NCBI GenBank assembly: GCA_017619585.1
Contig: JAFZSA010000003.1
Coordinates: 1-21,868 of the forward strand
Source: Bacteroidaceae bacterium
Lineage (GTDB): Bacteria > Bacteroidota > Bacteroidia > Bacteroidales > Bacteroidaceae
DNA: 21,868 nucleotides
Direction: 5' to 3'
The notes under the pieces are model-generated. The model had not been told where the DNA came from and made no database searches. It saw nothing but the letters and a program-made list of their open reading frames with translations. Position numbers and translations under genes: made by a program. This document shows positions 21,841 through 21,868 of this stretch, piece by piece. The number at the start of each line of letters is the position of its first letter. Within the stretch, counting starts at the first letter, position 1.

Positions 21841-21868
21841 TTATGAACTATGAATTATGAACTATGAA
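21841..21868. repeat. Heptanucleotide tandem repeat YTATGAA, at least four copies, cut by window end
   Basis: TTATGAA, CTATGAA, TTATGAA, CTATGAA reach the last base of the window, so the array probably continues. It follows the GGTTAGC array after 4 nt (GAAA), the same order and spacing as at 20102-20107. Confidence 0.85.

Overview
The window looks like a chromosomal segment of a Bacteroidales bacterium, most likely Prevotella or a close relative. This rests on: the BspA-type leucine-rich-repeat surface protein with a short 'DLSGRK...KGLYIVNGKK' tail; the families of TlpA-like thioredoxins carrying large Bacteroidetes-specific N-terminal domains; the FAS1 and CxxCH/beta-propeller lipoproteins; and several upstream regions that match the Bacteroidetes promoter form (-33 TTG or TTTG, 19-20 nt, -7 TAnnTTTG) rather than the E. 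coli one. No database search was possible, so the genus is an inference.

Layout. Positions 1-254 (+) are the end of pckA (ATP-dependent PEP carboxykinase), followed by three small hairpins and a strong terminator. Positions 619-5208 (+) encode a 1529-aa secreted surface protein with three repeated beta modules and about 13 BspA-type LRRs. It ends in a terminator that is a 30-bp exact copy of the pckA one. All remaining genes lie on the minus strand. Read in transcription order from the right-hand end they are: a CxxCH beta-propeller lipoprotein (21781-20219) and a FAS1 lipoprotein (20055-17926), whose leaders both carry the same two heptanucleotide repeats; a ParE/RelE-type toxin-antitoxin pair (17651-17029); a two-gene TlpA operon (16843-13102) followed by a 13-codon relic; an orphan AAA ATPase (12847-11723); a small secreted protein (11526-10927); and a run containing two TlpA proteins, a 40-codon relic, an unknown secreted protein, an ECF sigma factor and a small one-TM candidate anti-sigma protein (10842-5279).

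The centre of interest is the 5.3-17 kb region. Four exported TlpA-family proteins carry five thioredoxin domains between them, with differing active sites (WCGPC, WCNPC, GCGPC, WCGPC with a lost cis-Pro, WCEPC). The genes start with near-interchangeable signal-peptide leaders and are interspersed with leader-only relics. Two of the transcription units are headed by copies of the same ~155-170 bp terminator-promoter cassette (11527-11683 and 16844-17016). This looks like an array that grows by duplication, leader exchange and decay. The ECF sigma/anti-sigma pair overlaps the unknown secreted protein gene and lies in the same run, so it is a plausible regulator of envelope redox or cargo functions; that link is inferred from position only.

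Limits: no alignments were run. Family calls come from motifs I could read. Promoters are consensus matches, not mapped start sites.
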